A DNA stretch of 64,000 bases from Pseudomonas sp. DG56-2 (GTDB taxonomy: Bacteria; Pseudomonadota; Gammaproteobacteria; Pseudomonadales; Pseudomonadaceae), in contig NZ_CP032311.1 of the NCBI RefSeq assembly GCF_004803755.1, positions 753,501 to 817,500 on the forward strand, in the 5' to 3' direction. Of this stretch, positions 33,705 to 42,888 are shown one piece after another. Both the position numbers and the translations under genes were made by a program. Position 1 is the stretch's first letter; each line of letters starts with the position of its first letter. The notes under the pieces are model-generated. The model saw nothing but the letters and a program-made list of their open reading frames with translations. It was not told the origin of the DNA and searched no databases.

Positions 33705-34574
33705 TCAGTCGATACCCATGCGTCGTCGTGCCCTGTGCGCAGAGCCATCGCGCATGGCCCAGCGCAGGACGGGGGCAGTGGTCTTTATCCCCAAACGAAG
33801 CACGCCGCGCTGCCACGCCGGTTGCTGGAGTTGCAGCAAGTCGCTGGCCCAATCAGGCAGCAGGTCGATGCCTGCATGCAGCATCAGACTTCCTACAGGC
33901 TTGGCCAGACGGCTGGGGGCCGGGGCATCGAGCAGCACTTGCACCACCTCGTGGCTACGCTCATCGCAGTGCAGGTGAGGGCGCATCGCTTGCAGGTAGT
34001 CGCTTACCTGTTGGCACGAGCGTGGTACGTCACGAGCGCCCAGGCGCTCTGCAATCAGGGCAATCTCGGCGTAATAGGCATCTTGCTCGGCAACTGGCAG
34101 GTGCGGGTTGCGGTAACGCAGGTGGGCGGCAAGAAAGCTGCTGACCTCCGCCACATGCACCCACGTCAGCAGGTCGGGATCACTAGCAGCGTAAGGGCGA
34201 CCGTCAGCAGAGGTGCCGACTACCTGCAAATGAATGGTCCGGACCTTTTCGATCAGCCAGTTGGCATCGCGGCTGGAGCCGAAGGTGGTGCCAGAGATGA
34301 ACTGGCTGGTACGGCGCAGGCGCCCCAGCAAGTCTTGGCGAAAGTTGGAATGATCCCAGACCCCGGCCAGGGCCAGTGGGTGTAGTAGTTGCAGAAGCAG
34401 GGCGCTGATACCGCCGACCAGCATGCTGGGAAAATCGCCGTGTACACGCCAACTGATGCTTTGTGGGCCGAACAACCCCGGATCACCCTTTGGGGTTTCC
34501 AGATCAAGCTGTCCCAGGGACAAGCCGGTCAGGCTCATCACCTGGGTTTCGATACGGCGGCGAATCATTTCCAT
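33705..34574 (-). CDS. Oxygenase MpaB/DUF2236 family protein
   Basis: The 289-residue protein resembles the DUF2236 family, which includes fungal MpaB and the latex-clearing protein Lcp, heme-dependent oxygenases. The fold signatures present are LLLQLLHPLALAGVWDHS (about 59-76, with a candidate heme-ligand His), RLRRTSQFISGTTFG with the conserved Arg/Thr, and LLTWVHVAEVSSFL near 133. No signal peptide is seen, so it is probably cytoplasmic. Its substrate is unknown. It lies between an acetyl-CoA synthetase gene and a thiolase gene on the same strand, 37 bases from the former. Confidence 0.8.
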   Translation of the reverse strand: MEMIRRRIETQVMSLTGLSLGQLDLETPKGDPGLFGPQSISWRVHGDFPSMLVGGISALLLQLLHPLALAGVWDHSNFRQDLLGRLRRTSQFISGTTFGSSRDANWLIEKVRTIHLQVVGTSADGRPYAASDPDLLTWVHVAEVSSFLAAHLRYRNPHLPVAEQDAYYAEIALIAERLGARDVPRSCQQVSDYLQAMRPHLHCDERSHEVVQVLLDAPAPSRLAKPVGSLMLHAGIDLLPDWASDLLQLQQPAWQRGVLRLGIKTTAPVLRWAMRDGSAHRARRRMGID

Positions 34575-34611
34575 AGCTACCTTGTGATACGGCAGCCGGT
34601 AGGACTGCCGC

Positions 34612-36546
34612 TTACTGGTTTAGGCGTTTGTCGATCAGGCCCTGGACCACGCTGGGGTCGGCCAGTGTCGAAGTGTCACCGAGGTTTTCCAGCTCGTTAC
34701 AGGCGATCTTGCGCAGGATCCGCCGCATGATTTTGCCTGAACGGGTTTTCGGCAAGGTTGGCGCCCATTGAATCAGGTCGGGTTTGGCAAAGCTGCCAAT
34801 CTCCTTGCTGACCAGAGCCAGAAGCTCCTGCTTGAGCTTGTCGTCCGGATCAACGCCATTCATGGGGGTAACAAACGCATAAATACCCTGACCCTTGAGA
34901 TCATGAGGGTACCCGACCACGGCGGCTTCTGCGATGGCGTCATGCAAGACCAGGGCGCTCTCGACTTCAGCGGTGCCGATCCGGTGTCCCGACACGTTGA
35001 TCACATCATCGACACGGCCAGTTATCCACAGGTCGCCATCTTCGTCACGGCGAGCACCGTCCCCGGTGAAGTAGTAGCCGGGTAGCGGTTTGAAGTAGGT
35101 GTCGATCATCCGTTGGTGATCGCCATAGACGCTGCGGATCTGCCCAGGCCAACTGGCCTTGATCGCCAGCAGGCCACTGCCGGGTCCGTCGATCAGTTTG
35201 CCCTTGTCGTCGAGCAACACCGGTTGCACACCGAACATCGGCTGGGTAGCACAGCCGGGCTTGACGTGTCGGGTGCCAACCAATGGAGTAATCATGATGC
35301 CGCCCGTTTCGGTCTGCCACCAGGTGTCGACTACCGGACACCGTTGCTCGCCCACGGCATTGAAATACCACATCCAGGCTTCCGGGTTGATGGGCTCGCC
35401 GACACTGCCAAGCAGACGCAGGCTTTTGCGTGAAGTGGATTTGAGCGGTGCTTCGCCTTCGCGCATCAGGGCGCGCAGGGCGGTGGGGGCGGTATAGAAG
35501 ATGTTCACGTTGTGCTTATCTACCACCTGCCAGAAGCGCGAGGCATCGGGATAGTTGGGCACGCCCTCGAACATCAAGGTGATAGCACCATTGGCCAGGG
35601 GGCCGTAGACGATGTAGCTGTGCCCGGTCACCCAGCCGACGTCTGCGGTGCACCAGAACACTTCGCCATCGCGGTAGTCGAACACGGTCTTGAAGGTCAT
35701 GGCAGCCTGTAGCAGGTAACCACCCGTGGTGTGCAGAACGCCCTTGGGTTTGCCGGTGCTGCCGGAGGTGTAAAGGATGAACAACGGGTCTTCTGCATCC
35801 ATTGGCTCGGGCGGGCAATCTCCGTCTACCTGAGTGATCGCTTCGTGATACCAGAGGTCGCGGCCCTCGCTCCAGTCGATCTTGCCTGCGGTACGTTGGA
35901 TCACCACCACACTGTTCACATTCGGGCAACTGAGCAGGGCCTTGTCGACGTTGTTCTTCAGCGCCACAGTCTTGCCACCGCGAACACCTTCATCGGCGGT
36001 GATGACCGTGCGGCAGTCGGCGTCGAGAATGCGATCACGCAGCGCATCGGGCGAGAACCCCCCAAACACGACCGAATGGATCGCTCCGATGCGACTGCAC
36101 GCGAGCATGGCGTAAGCGGCCTCGGGGACCATGGGCATGTAAATGCATACCCGGTCCCCTTTCTTCACGCCGCGCTGCTTGAGCACATTGGCCAGGCGGC
36201 ACACATGGCTGTGCAGTTCACGGTAGGTGATGACGCTGAAGTCGGCAGGGTTATCGCCTTCGCGAATGATTGCAGGCTGGTTGCCGCGTGAAGCCAGGTG
36301 ACGATCGATGCAGTTGTAGCTGACGTTGAGTTGAGCGTCCTTGAACCATGTCGCTTGACCGGTGTTCATGTCGCTTTGCTGGATGCGACTCCAAGGCTTG
36401 ATCCAATCCAGGATGCTGGCTTGTTCGGTCCAGAAGCTATCAGGGTCTTCGATCGATTGGCGGTACAGGCGCTCATAGTCGGCCTGATTCAGTTGCGCCG
36501 CTTTGCTGACGGCATCGGCGTGGGGGTAGGCGCTGATATCGAACAT
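34612..36546 (-). CDS. acs: Acetyl-coenzyme A synthetase
   Basis: The enzyme activates acetate to acetyl-CoA through acetyl-AMP. The 644-residue protein has the family opening ([16 protein letters not shown]), the P-loop-like [11 protein letters not shown] (about 264), the WWQTETGG motif and the acetylatable lysine in the C-terminal [11 protein letters not shown]. The pseudomonads usually carry two paralogues; which one this is cannot be settled from sequence alone. It follows pgi on the minus strand, with two strong hairpins in the 87-base gap. Confidence 0.95.
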   Translation of the reverse strand: MFDISAYPHADAVSKAAQLNQADYERLYRQSIEDPDSFWTEQASILDWIKPWSRIQQSDMNTGQATWFKDAQLNVSYNCIDRHLASRGNQPAIIREGDNPADFSVITYRELHSHVCRLANVLKQRGVKKGDRVCIYMPMVPEAAYAMLACSRIGAIHSVVFGGFSPDALRDRILDADCRTVITADEGVRGGKTVALKNNVDKALLSCPNVNSVVVIQRTAGKIDWSEGRDLWYHEAITQVDGDCPPEPMDAEDPLFILYTSGSTGKPKGVLHTTGGYLLQAAMTFKTVFDYRDGEVFWCTADVGWVTGHSYIVYGPLANGAITLMFEGVPNYPDASRFWQVVDKHNVNIFYTAPTALRALMREGEAPLKSTSRKSLRLLGSVGEPINPEAWMWYFNAVGEQRCPVVDTWWQTETGGIMITPLVGTRHVKPGCATQPMFGVQPVLLDDKGKLIDGPGSGLLAIKASWPGQIRSVYGDHQRMIDTYFKPLPGYYFTGDGARRDEDGDLWITGRVDDVINVSGHRIGTAEVESALVLHDAIAEAAVVGYPHDLKGQGIYAFVTPMNGVDPDDKLKQELLALVSKEIGSFAKPDLIQWAPTLPKTRSGKIMRRILRKIACNELENLGDTSTLADPSVVQGLIDKRLNQ

Positions 36547-36555
36547 GGCGGGGTC

Positions 36556-36582
36556 CTGTCCTGTCTGTTTTTGTCAGGACAG
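36556..36582 (-). other. Stem-loop immediately upstream of the acs start
   Basis: CTGTCCTG (36556-36563) and CAGGACAG (36575-36582) pair around an 11-base loop. On the minus strand it ends ten bases before the acs ATG and contains AGGAC, a possible ribosome-binding site, so it could influence translation. Confidence 0.5.
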
Positions 36583-36588
36583 TGTAGT

Positions 36589-36626
36589 CGGTACCCCTGG
36601 CAGTGTTCGTCCGGCCAGGGGTACCG
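36589..36626 (-). other. Perfect 13-bp inverted repeat between pgi and acs
   Basis: CGGTACCCCTGGC (36589-36601) and GCCAGGGGTACCG (36614-36626) are exact inverse complements around 12 bases. There is no U-tract on either side, so it is either a 3'-end stabiliser/partial terminator of pgi or an operator for acs. Confidence 0.6.
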
Positions 36627-36633
36627 CGGGCGA

Positions 36634-38298
36634 TCAACCGCGGTGGCGGCTGCGGAAGAAGTTGATCAGGCCTTGGGTCGAGGCATCTTCAGCGGCGTCT
36701 TCGATGCCGCCGGTGAGACGCTGATAGACGCCTTTGCCCAGCTCCTTGCCGAGCTCCACGCCCCATTGGTCGAAGGCGTTGATGCCCCAGATCACGCTCT
36801 GTACGAATACCTTGTGCTCGTACATCGCCACCAGCGCGCCGAGACGACGTGGGCTGATGCGTTCTACTACCAGGGTGTTGCTTGGACGGTTGCCCGGAAT
36901 CACTTTATGCGGTGCCAGCTTCTGCACCTCGGCTTCGCTCAAGCCTTTTTGGCGCAGTTCGGCTTCTGCTTCGGCGCGGGTCTTGCCGAGCATTAGTGCC
37001 TGGCTTTGAGACAGGCAGTTGGCATACAGCCACTGGTGGTGGTCGGCGACCGGGTTGAAGCTGACGACCGGGACGATGAAGTCGGCTGGAATCAACTGCG
37101 TGCCTTGGTGTAACAACTGGTGGTAAGCGTGCTGGCCGTTGCAACCAACGCCACCCCAGATCACCGGGCCAGTGTCGTGGTTAACCGGTGTGCCATCCTG
37201 GCGAACACTCTTGCCGTTGGACTCCATGTCCAGTTGTTGCAGGTGCTTGGTAATGTTACGCAGATAGTGATCGTACGGCAGGATCGCATGACTTTGCGCC
37301 CCCCAGAAGTTGCCGTACCAGACGCCCAGCAGGGCCAGCAGCACCGGCATGTTCTGCTCGAAGGGGGCGTTCTGGAAGTGCTGGTCCATGGTGTAGGCAC
37401 CGGACAGCAGTTCCTTGAAGTTGGCGGTGCCGATGGCCAGGGCAATGGGCAAGCCGATGGCTGACCACAACGAGTAACGACCGCCTACCCAATCCCACAT
37501 CGGGAAGATGTTCTCTTCGCGAATACCGAAGGCCACCGCAGCTGCCTTGTTACTCGACACGGCAATGAAGTGCTTGTACAGCTCGGCTTCCGAGCCGCCC
37601 TGCGCCAGGTACCAAACCCTTGCAGCTTGGGCGTTTTTCAGGGTTTCCAGGGTATTGAAAGACTTCGACGAAACAATGAACAACGTGGTTTCGGCGCGTA
37701 ATTTCGCCGACAGTTCGTGGAATTCGCTGCCATCGATGTTCGCCAGGTAGTGGCAACGCACGCCACGCTGGGCGTAGGGCAGCAGCGCTTCGGAAACCAG
37801 TTCGGGGCCGAGGAACGAACCACCGATGCCAATGTTCACCACATCGGTGATCGGCTTTTCACTGTAACCGCGCCACAAGCCGTCATGAATGCGGCCGACC
37901 AGCTCTGTCACCTGATTGAGGACTTTGTGCACCTCGGGCATCACGTTGACGCCGTTGACGTTCAGCTTGTCGCCTACTGGCCGACGCAAGGCTGTATGCA
38001 GGGCTGGGCGCTCTTCTGAGGCGTTGAGGATCTCGCCAGCGAACAGCGACTTGATGGCTTCCTGCAGACCCACTTCGTTGGCCAGGTTGACCAACAGTTC
38101 GCGGGTTTGGCTATTGATCAGGTTCTTCGAGTAGTCGAGGAACAGGCCGCAAGTGCTCAGCGACAGCTGGTCGAAACGCTGCTGATCAGCATTGAATGCA
38201 TCGCGCATGCTGAAGTCCTGCATGGCATCGCGGTGCTGCTGGAGCGCCTGCCACGCAGGCAAGGTCGTTACATCATGAGGGGTGCGGTAATACGCCAT
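36634..38298 (-). CDS. pgi: Glucose-6-phosphate isomerase
   Basis: Pgi interconverts glucose-6-phosphate and fructose-6-phosphate. The ATG at 38298 ([10 protein letters not shown]) follows AAGGAAA and gives 554 residues, the usual pseudomonad length; an in-frame start 13 codons upstream lies in the promoter region. Conserved segments include [24 protein letters not shown], the [13 protein letters not shown] motif and the C-terminal signature [20 protein letters not shown] box 73 bases upstream suggests independent transcription from panC. Confidence 0.97.
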   Translation of the reverse strand: MAYYRTPHDVTTLPAWQALQQHRDAMQDFSMRDAFNADQQRFDQLSLSTCGLFLDYSKNLINSQTRELLVNLANEVGLQEAIKSLFAGEILNASEERPALHTALRRPVGDKLNVNGVNVMPEVHKVLNQVTELVGRIHDGLWRGYSEKPITDVVNIGIGGSFLGPELVSEALLPYAQRGVRCHYLANIDGSEFHELSAKLRAETTLFIVSSKSFNTLETLKNAQAARVWYLAQGGSEAELYKHFIAVSSNKAAAVAFGIREENIFPMWDWVGGRYSLWSAIGLPIALAIGTANFKELLSGAYTMDQHFQNAPFEQNMPVLLALLGVWYGNFWGAQSHAILPYDHYLRNITKHLQQLDMESNGKSVRQDGTPVNHDTGPVIWGGVGCNGQHAYHQLLHQGTQLIPADFIVPVVSFNPVADHHQWLYANCLSQSQALMLGKTRAEAEAELRQKGLSEAEVQKLAPHKVIPGNRPSNTLVVERISPRRLGALVAMYEHKVFVQSVIWGINAFDQWGVELGKELGKGVYQRLTGGIEDAAEDASTQGLINFFRSRHRG

Positions 38299-38370
38299 CG
38301 CTGCAGGTTTCCTTATTGCGTGAACTGCGTTGGACACTGGAAATAACGACCTGTTTGCAGGCTGCTGCGC

Positions 38371-38376
38371 ATTATA
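38371..38376 (-). promoter_or_regulatory. Consensus -10 (TATAAT) for pgi
   Basis: On the minus strand TATAAT occurs in the pgi-panC gap, within the loop of a CAGGCTGC/GCAGCCTG hairpin (38358-38365, 38382-38389). The matching -35 is weak (CCCTTG at 17 bases). The hairpin could also act as the panBC 3' boundary. Confidence 0.45.
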
Positions 38377-38414
38377 GGCACGCAGCCTGGTTGCAAGGGC
38401 ATCCCAGTTTATTG

Positions 38415-39272
38415 CTACTCGGCGTCGAGATTCAGATGCAGGTTGTCGATCAGACGGGTTGCGCCCAGAACAGCGGCAACCAGGATCACCAGGTCGCGGT
38501 CTTCAGCCGTGGCCGGACGCAGGGTCAATGCCTGGCGGATTTCCAGGTAGTCCGGGCGAAAGCCGGCTTGCGCCAGTTGCGCCTGGCCCTGAGCAATCAG
38601 CGCCGGGTAATCACGTTGACCTTGCTGGATGGCCTTGGCCATCTCACTGAGCAGGCGATAAAGCGCAGGTGCAGTTTCACGCTGGGTTTCGTTCAGATAG
38701 CCATTGCGTGACGACAACGCCAGGCCGTCTTCGGCGCGCACGGTAGGCTCGCCAATGATCTGGATCGGCATATTCAGGTCACGCACCAGCGCGCGAATGA
38801 CCGCCAGTTGCTGGAAATCCTTTTGGCCGAACACCGCCAGATCGGGCTGGACCATATTGAATAGCTTGCTGACCACCGTGGCCACACCTTCAAAATGGCC
38901 TGGGCGGCTTGCGCCACATAGCCCTTCGGAAAGTTGCGGGACGCTGACGCGGGTCTGGCCGTTCATTCCATCGGGGTACATTTCCTCGACGGTTGGAGCG
39001 AACAGCAAGTGGCAACCGGCCTGGAGCAGCTTCTCCTGGTCGGCGGCGAGGGTCCGCGGGTATTTGTCCAGGTCCTCGCTGGGACCGAACTGCAATGGGT
39101 TGACGAATATGCTCGCGACGACGAAGTCGACGCGCTGCGCCGCCTTGGTCACCAGTGCGGCATGCCCGCTGTGCAGGTTGCCCATGGTCGGCACGAAACC
39201 GATGCGTTTACCCTCGCTGCGCGCACGCGCCACGGCGGCACGCAATTCCCGGACGGTTTTGACTGTATTCAT
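38415..39272 (-). CDS. panC: Pantothenate synthetase
   Basis: PanC joins pantoate and beta-alanine using ATP to make pantothenate, the coenzyme A precursor. The 285-residue protein has the HIGH-like ATP site [14 protein letters not shown] (about 27-40), FGQKDFQQL and the KMSKS-like loop [12 protein letters not shown] near 180. Its start overlaps the panB stop by four bases, so the two are translationally coupled. Confidence 0.98.
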   Translation of the reverse strand: MNTVKTVRELRAAVARARSEGKRIGFVPTMGNLHSGHAALVTKAAQRVDFVVASIFVNPLQFGPSEDLDKYPRTLAADQEKLLQAGCHLLFAPTVEEMYPDGMNGQTRVSVPQLSEGLCGASRPGHFEGVATVVSKLFNMVQPDLAVFGQKDFQQLAVIRALVRDLNMPIQIIGEPTVRAEDGLALSSRNGYLNETQRETAPALYRLLSEMAKAIQQGQRDYPALIAQGQAQLAQAGFRPDYLEIRQALTLRPATAEDRDLVILVAAVLGATRLIDNLHLNLDAE

Positions 39273-40069
39273 GCACTGAACCCGTGTTCGCTGCCTGGGA
39301 AGCTGACGTCCTTGACGGCGGTGACGTAGGCGCTGAGCGCGCTGTGGATATCGCTCTGGCCGGCCATGAAGTTCTTCACGAACTTCGGTACCCGACCTGT
39401 CAGCGACAAACCGAGCATGTCATGCAATACCAGTACTTGCCCATCGGTCGCGCTGCCGGCGCCGATGCCAATGACTGGAATGCTCACCGCCTGGGTGATT
39501 TCAGCCGCCAACTCGCTCGGTACACATTCGAGCAGTAGCATTGCCGCACCGGCTTGTTCGAGGGCGATAGCGTCGGCACGCATTTGCCGCGCCTGGTTTT
39601 CCTGGCGGCCTTGTACCTTGTAACCACCGAGGATATTGACAGTTTGTGGGGTCAGGCCCATATGAGCGCAAACCGGCACACCGCGCTCAGCCAGCAGGCG
39701 GATGGTTTCCGCCAGCCAGGCAGCGCCCTCGACCTTGACCATATGGGCGCCTGCCTGCATCAGCGCGCCACTGTTGGCGAATGCCTGTTCGGTGGTGGCA
39801 CAGGCCATGAAGGGCAGATCAGCGAGGATCAAGGCGCCTTCATTGCCGCGTTTTACACAGGCAGTGTGGTAGGCCATCTCGGCGTTGGTCACGGGCAATG
39901 TGCTGTCATGACCCTGCAGGACCATGCCCAGCGAATCACCCACCAGCAATATGTCCACGCCGGCACGGCTGGCGGCCTGGGCAAAGGTCGCGTCGTAGCA
40001 GGTCAGCATGGCTATTTTCTCACCCTTGGCCTTGAGGCTCTGCAGGGTGGTCAGGGTTACATCTGGCAT
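39269..40069 (-). CDS. panB: 3-methyl-2-oxobutanoate hydroxymethyltransferase
   Basis: PanB makes ketopantoate from ketoisovalerate and methylene-tetrahydrofolate, the first step to pantothenate. The 266-residue barrel shows the metal-binding [17 protein letters not shown] segment (about 45-61), the VKVEGA strand, the catalytic Glu in [11 protein letters not shown] and [20 protein letters not shown] precedes the ATG. It is the first gene of panBC; ilvC downstream in this window makes the ketoisovalerate pathway intermediate. Confidence 0.98.
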   Translation of the reverse strand: MPDVTLTTLQSLKAKGEKIAMLTCYDATFAQAASRAGVDILLVGDSLGMVLQGHDSTLPVTNAEMAYHTACVKRGNEGALILADLPFMACATTEQAFANSGALMQAGAHMVKVEGAAWLAETIRLLAERGVPVCAHMGLTPQTVNILGGYKVQGRQENQARQMRADAIALEQAGAAMLLLECVPSELAAEITQAVSIPVIGIGAGSATDGQVLVLHDMLGLSLTGRVPKFVKNFMAGQSDIHSALSAYVTAVKDVSFPGSEHGFSA

Positions 40070-40131
40070 GAAAAGGAATCCTCATTCAGGCGCTGTGAAA
40101 AACGACTGCGTACAACGCGTGTATTCATCTT

Positions 40132-40181
40132 CTGGAACAGCACATCATCGATCGTGGTGTTTGGGTTACGACCTGTTCCAG
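40132..40181 (-). other. Inverted repeat in the panB leader
   Basis: CTGGAACAG (40132-40140) and CTGTTCCAG (40173-40181) are perfect 9-base complements separated by 32 bases, in the predicted 5' leader of panB. The interior has further partial pairing (CACATCATC / GTGGTG). No U-tract follows. Confidence 0.4.
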
Positions 40182-40225
40182 GCCTATATACGCCTTTTTG
40201 TGGCGCGCACGCGCCATTGGACGCC

Positions 40226-40301
40226 TATAGTCGTGAGGGAGGGGGCTTAAGTCAATTACCCTGTTACCGCATTGTTACGAATGCACTGTTACGGGCGTTA
40301 C
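40226..40301 (-). promoter_or_regulatory. Candidate panBC promoter with five GTTAC-type repeats upstream
   Basis: On the minus strand TTGACT (40255-40250) is a -35 element, with CTATAG about 19 bases on (40225-40230) as a loose -10. Directly upstream of the -35 are ATTAC (40255-40259) and four GTTAC copies on the plus strand at 40263, 40274, 40288 and 40297, three preceded by T. The repeats are direct and irregularly spaced (8, 11, 14, 9 bases). They look like binding half-sites. Confidence 0.45.
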
Positions 40302-40319
40302 CCTGTGGGGGACGCCCGG

Positions 40320-40796
40320 TTACAAGCGCTCCAGGCCGACGAACGGGCAATCTGCCAGTAACTGCTCGAGGCTGCGCTGATCGGCCAGGGTGAAGTCGGA
40401 CGGGACCAATTCTGCCAATGGGTAGAGGACGAACGGTCGTGCGTGCATGTGGTAATGCGGAACCTTGAGGCGCGGGATATCGATTACTTGGTCGCCATAC
40501 AGCAAGATATCCAGATCCAGGGTGCGCGGCCCCCAGCGTTCCTTGCGTTCACGGCCTTGGGCGGCTTCGATGGCCTGCAGCGCGTCGAGCAGCTCCAGCG
40601 GCGCCAGGGTGCTATCCAAGGCAGCGACGGCATTGGTGTAGCGAGGCTGGCCGGGTGACAGCGATTCGCTGCTGTAGAAGGCAGAAACAGCTGCCACTGA
40701 CGTGCCCGGTAGCTCGCGCAGCGCGTTGATAGCGCTGCGCAGTTGCTCCAGGGGCTCGTCCAGGTTGCTACCCAGGCCGATGTAAACGCGCTCCAT
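40320..40796 (-). CDS. folK: 2-amino-4-hydroxy-6-hydroxymethyldihydropteridine pyrophosphokinase
   Basis: FolK (HPPK) transfers pyrophosphate from ATP to hydroxymethyl-dihydropterin, giving the substrate of FolP, which is encoded about 25 kb away in this window. The 158-residue protein has the opening YIGLGSNL, YTNAVAAL, and the signature WGPRTLDLDILLYGD (about 88-102) with the two magnesium-binding Asp residues. It follows pcnB after two bases, so translation is likely coupled. Confidence 0.97.
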   Translation of the reverse strand: MERVYIGLGSNLDEPLEQLRSAINALRELPGTSVAAVSAFYSSESLSPGQPRYTNAVAALDSTLAPLELLDALQAIEAAQGRERKERWGPRTLDLDILLYGDQVIDIPRLKVPHYHMHARPFVLYPLAELVPSDFTLADQRSLEQLLADCPFVGLERL

Positions 40797-40798
40797 GC

Positions 40799-42187
40799 TT
40801 ATTCGCCTGCGCCGCCATCGACACGCTTGCGCTTGCTCGGGCTGCGCTTGCGTTTGCGCGGCGCTGCACCGGCGCCTTCATCACGGCTGCCCAGGTCACG
40901 GATCATGTCGCGCCGCTCGCTGTCATTACAGTCTTGATAATCGGTCCACCATTGACCGAGGCCATCGGTTTCTTCGCCTGCGCTTTCGCGCAACAGCAGG
41001 AAGTCATATCCGGCACGAAAGCGTGGGTTATCGAGCAGCAGGTCGGCGCGCTTGCCGCTACGACGTGGCAGGCGCTCTTGCATGTCCCAGATCTCGCGAA
41101 TCGGCAAGGTGAAACGTTTGGGAATCGCGATACGCTGACATTGCTCGCTGATCAGCTCGTGCGCCGCTTCATTCATCGCCGGAATCGGCGGCATGCCACG
41201 GCTTTGCAGGCGCAAGGCGCGCCCCGGCAAGGCTGGCCACAACAGAGCGGCGAACAGGAAGGCTGGCGTTACCGGCTTGCCCTGCTTGATGCGTAGGTCG
41301 GTGTTCACCAACGCCTGGCTGATCAGGGTGTGGGTGTAAGTGGGATGTTCTTCCAGGGCTTCGGCGCTGGCAGGGAACAACGGGTCGAACAATTGCAGAT
41401 CGACCAGCATTTCGAAGGTGTCGGCTGCGTACCCAGAAAGGAACAGCTTGAGCGTTTCCTCAAACAGACGCGCTGCCGGAATTTCGCGCAGCATCGGCGC
41501 CAGGTCGCGGATCGGCTGTACGGTGTGTTTCTCGATGCCGAAATTGAGCTTGGCGGCGAAGCGCACGGCGCGCAGCATCCGTACCGGGTCTTCCTGGTAA
41601 CGCTGGGTAGGATCACCGATCAGGCGGATCAGACGGTTGCGGATGTCGTGTACGCCGTTGGCGTAATCCAGAATGCGCTCGCTGACCGGATCGTAATACA
41701 GGGCGTTAATGGTGAAGTCGCGACGTTGCGCGTCTTCTTCCAGGGTGCCATAGACGTTGTCACGCAAAATTCGCCCGCTCTCATTACGCGAAGAGGTGTG
41801 GGTGTCTTCTGCTTCGCTTTCCGGATGGTTGGCGCGGAAGGTGGCAACCTCGATGATTTCGCGACCGAAATGGATGTGAACCAGCTTGAATCGACGACCG
41901 ATGATGCGCGCGTTGCGAAACTCTGCGCGAACTTGCTCGGGGGTGGCGCTGGTAGCGACATCGAAGTCCTTGGGGGTGATCCCCAGGAGTTGATCGCGCA
42001 CGCAGCCACCGACCAGATAGGCCTGGTAGCCAGCATTTTGCAGGCGCTCGACGATGCTCACCGCATGACGACTGAATTGGCCACGTTGCAGCGAGTGTTG
42101 ACCGCTATTGATCACTTCAGGCGTGGTGCGCTTGTGGTGCGGACCACGTACGGGAGGACGGAACGACTGGAACAGCTTCTTCAGCAT
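40799..42187 (-). CDS. pcnB: Poly(A) polymerase I
   Basis: PcnB adds poly(A) tails to RNA 3' ends and so promotes decay. The ATG at 42187 gives MLKKLFQSFRPP and 462 residues; an in-frame extension to 42259 runs into the intergenic region and is not preferred. The nucleotidyltransferase core has AYLVGGCVRDQLLG and PKDFDVATSATPEQV (metal-binding DxD-type), then EEDAQRRDFTINALYY and the RNA-binding YREDP-like YQEDPVRMLRAVRFAA. The last 35 residues are Arg/Lys-rich (RKRKRSPSKRKR), a typical RNA-binding tail. crcZ lies immediately upstream on the same strand. Confidence 0.96.
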   Translation of the reverse strand: MLKKLFQSFRPPVRGPHHKRTTPEVINSGQHSLQRGQFSRHAVSIVERLQNAGYQAYLVGGCVRDQLLGITPKDFDVATSATPEQVRAEFRNARIIGRRFKLVHIHFGREIIEVATFRANHPESEAEDTHTSSRNESGRILRDNVYGTLEEDAQRRDFTINALYYDPVSERILDYANGVHDIRNRLIRLIGDPTQRYQEDPVRMLRAVRFAAKLNFGIEKHTVQPIRDLAPMLREIPAARLFEETLKLFLSGYAADTFEMLVDLQLFDPLFPASAEALEEHPTYTHTLISQALVNTDLRIKQGKPVTPAFLFAALLWPALPGRALRLQSRGMPPIPAMNEAAHELISEQCQRIAIPKRFTLPIREIWDMQERLPRRSGKRADLLLDNPRFRAGYDFLLLRESAGEETDGLGQWWTDYQDCNDSERRDMIRDLGSRDEGAGAAPRKRKRSPSKRKRVDGGAGE

Positions 42188-42315
42188 GGGATGCACTGTT
42201 TGAAGGAATGTTCGGCCAAAAACGAAGAATGGCCGCATGATGGGCGGGGATTCTAGCATTTACTCGGGGGATGGTGTAGGCGGTAGCAAAGAGGGCTGGT
42301 GCGAGGGGGAGAAAC

Positions 42316-42681
42316 TACAAGGGGAGCCGAAGCTCCCCAAGAAGTAGTTGCGTGCTCTTATTATTTTTTTGCCGGGCTTTTTGTTTTTGTTGAGCGCCCT
42401 ATCCACAAAACGCAAAGCTTGTGGACGATCTCCCTAACCGGGATTCAAGAGCAAACGGATTGCTTTGGTCGCTGACGTTGTAATGATCATGTGATCCAAC
42501 CAGTTCAGGCCCTGCTTGAGTGCAGTTTTTATTGTTCTCTGCCTGGTTGTGGGGCAAGCCCCAAAAACAACTCCTCTCCAAAAGAATCAGTTAGCTGCGC
42601 CTCCGCCGTCTTGTTCTTATTGTGCGTGAGCCGATTCGTCTTATTTTTATTGTATTTTGCAGTGCTTGTTATTGTTCTTGT
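42316..42681 (-). ncRNA. crcZ: CrcZ, Hfq/Crc-sequestering small RNA
   Basis: CrcZ titrates Hfq (with Crc) and so relieves carbon catabolite repression. The transcript is predicted from 12 bases past the sigma-54 -12 element (about 42681) to the hairpin GGGGAGC/GCTCCCC (42321-42338), about 365 bases, which suits this RNA. On the minus strand it contains at least five A-rich 'CA' motifs such as AGAACAATAACAAG, ACAATAAAAATAAG, ACAATAAGAACAAG, AGAACAATAAAAAC and CAACAAAAACAAAAA, the Hfq distal-face sites. The position between cbrB and pcnB, same strand as cbrAB, is the diagnostic one. Short open frames in either strand here are not genes. Confidence 0.93.
42321..42338 (-). terminator. 3' hairpin of CrcZ
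   Basis: On the minus strand GGGGAGC-TTCG-GCTCCCC followed by TTGTAGTTTC. The UUCG-capped stem marks the likely 3' end, although the U-tract is poor. From here to pcnB (42188-42320) nothing else is seen. Confidence 0.65.
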
Positions 42682-42691
42682 ACCAAACATA

Positions 42692-42708
42692 TAGCAGGTG
42701 CCGTGCCA
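42692..42708 (-). promoter_or_regulatory. Sigma-54 promoter of crcZ
   Basis: The minus strand reads TGGCACGGCACCTGCTA, with GG and GC exactly ten bases apart, matching the -24/-12 consensus. CbrB, encoded just upstream, is a sigma-54 activator. Confidence 0.92.
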
Positions 42709-42766
42709 ACTTTTGCAAACCCCAGTAAAACAAGGGGTTGGAGGGGTTTTGGGGTGGTGGGCGGGC

Positions 42767-42807
42767 AAAAAAAAGCCGGGGCTTCGTTACCTTTAGCCCC
42801 GGCTTTT
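42767..42807 (-). terminator. Intrinsic terminator of cbrB
   Basis: Minus-strand AAAAGCCGGGGCT, an 11-base loop, AGCCCCGGCTTTT extending to eight Ts. It separates cbrAB transcription from crcZ and touches the CbrB site at base 42807. Confidence 0.9.
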
Positions 42808-42857
42808 GTTACGAGATTGAGTCAAGGTAACAGTTTTTTCACATTTGCCTGTGTTAC
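42807..42857 (-). promoter_or_regulatory. CbrB upstream activating sites for crcZ
   Basis: TGTTAC (42807-42812), 14 bases, GTAACA (42827-42832) is a perfect copy of the palindrome TGTTAC-N14-GTAACA reported for CbrB in P. aeruginosa. A further TGTTAC half-site lies at 42852-42857. The full site is about 125-150 bases upstream of the predicted crcZ start, the right range for a sigma-54 enhancer. Confidence 0.85.
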
Positions 42858-42888
42858 CGCCTTGCGCCTCGATGACAGCTGAAAGGGA

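Noticed and set aside
42399..42768. Short open frames on both strands between pcnB and cbrB
   Set aside because: They lie inside CrcZ and its promoter; no SD, no conserved protein sequence, and the RNA explains the region.
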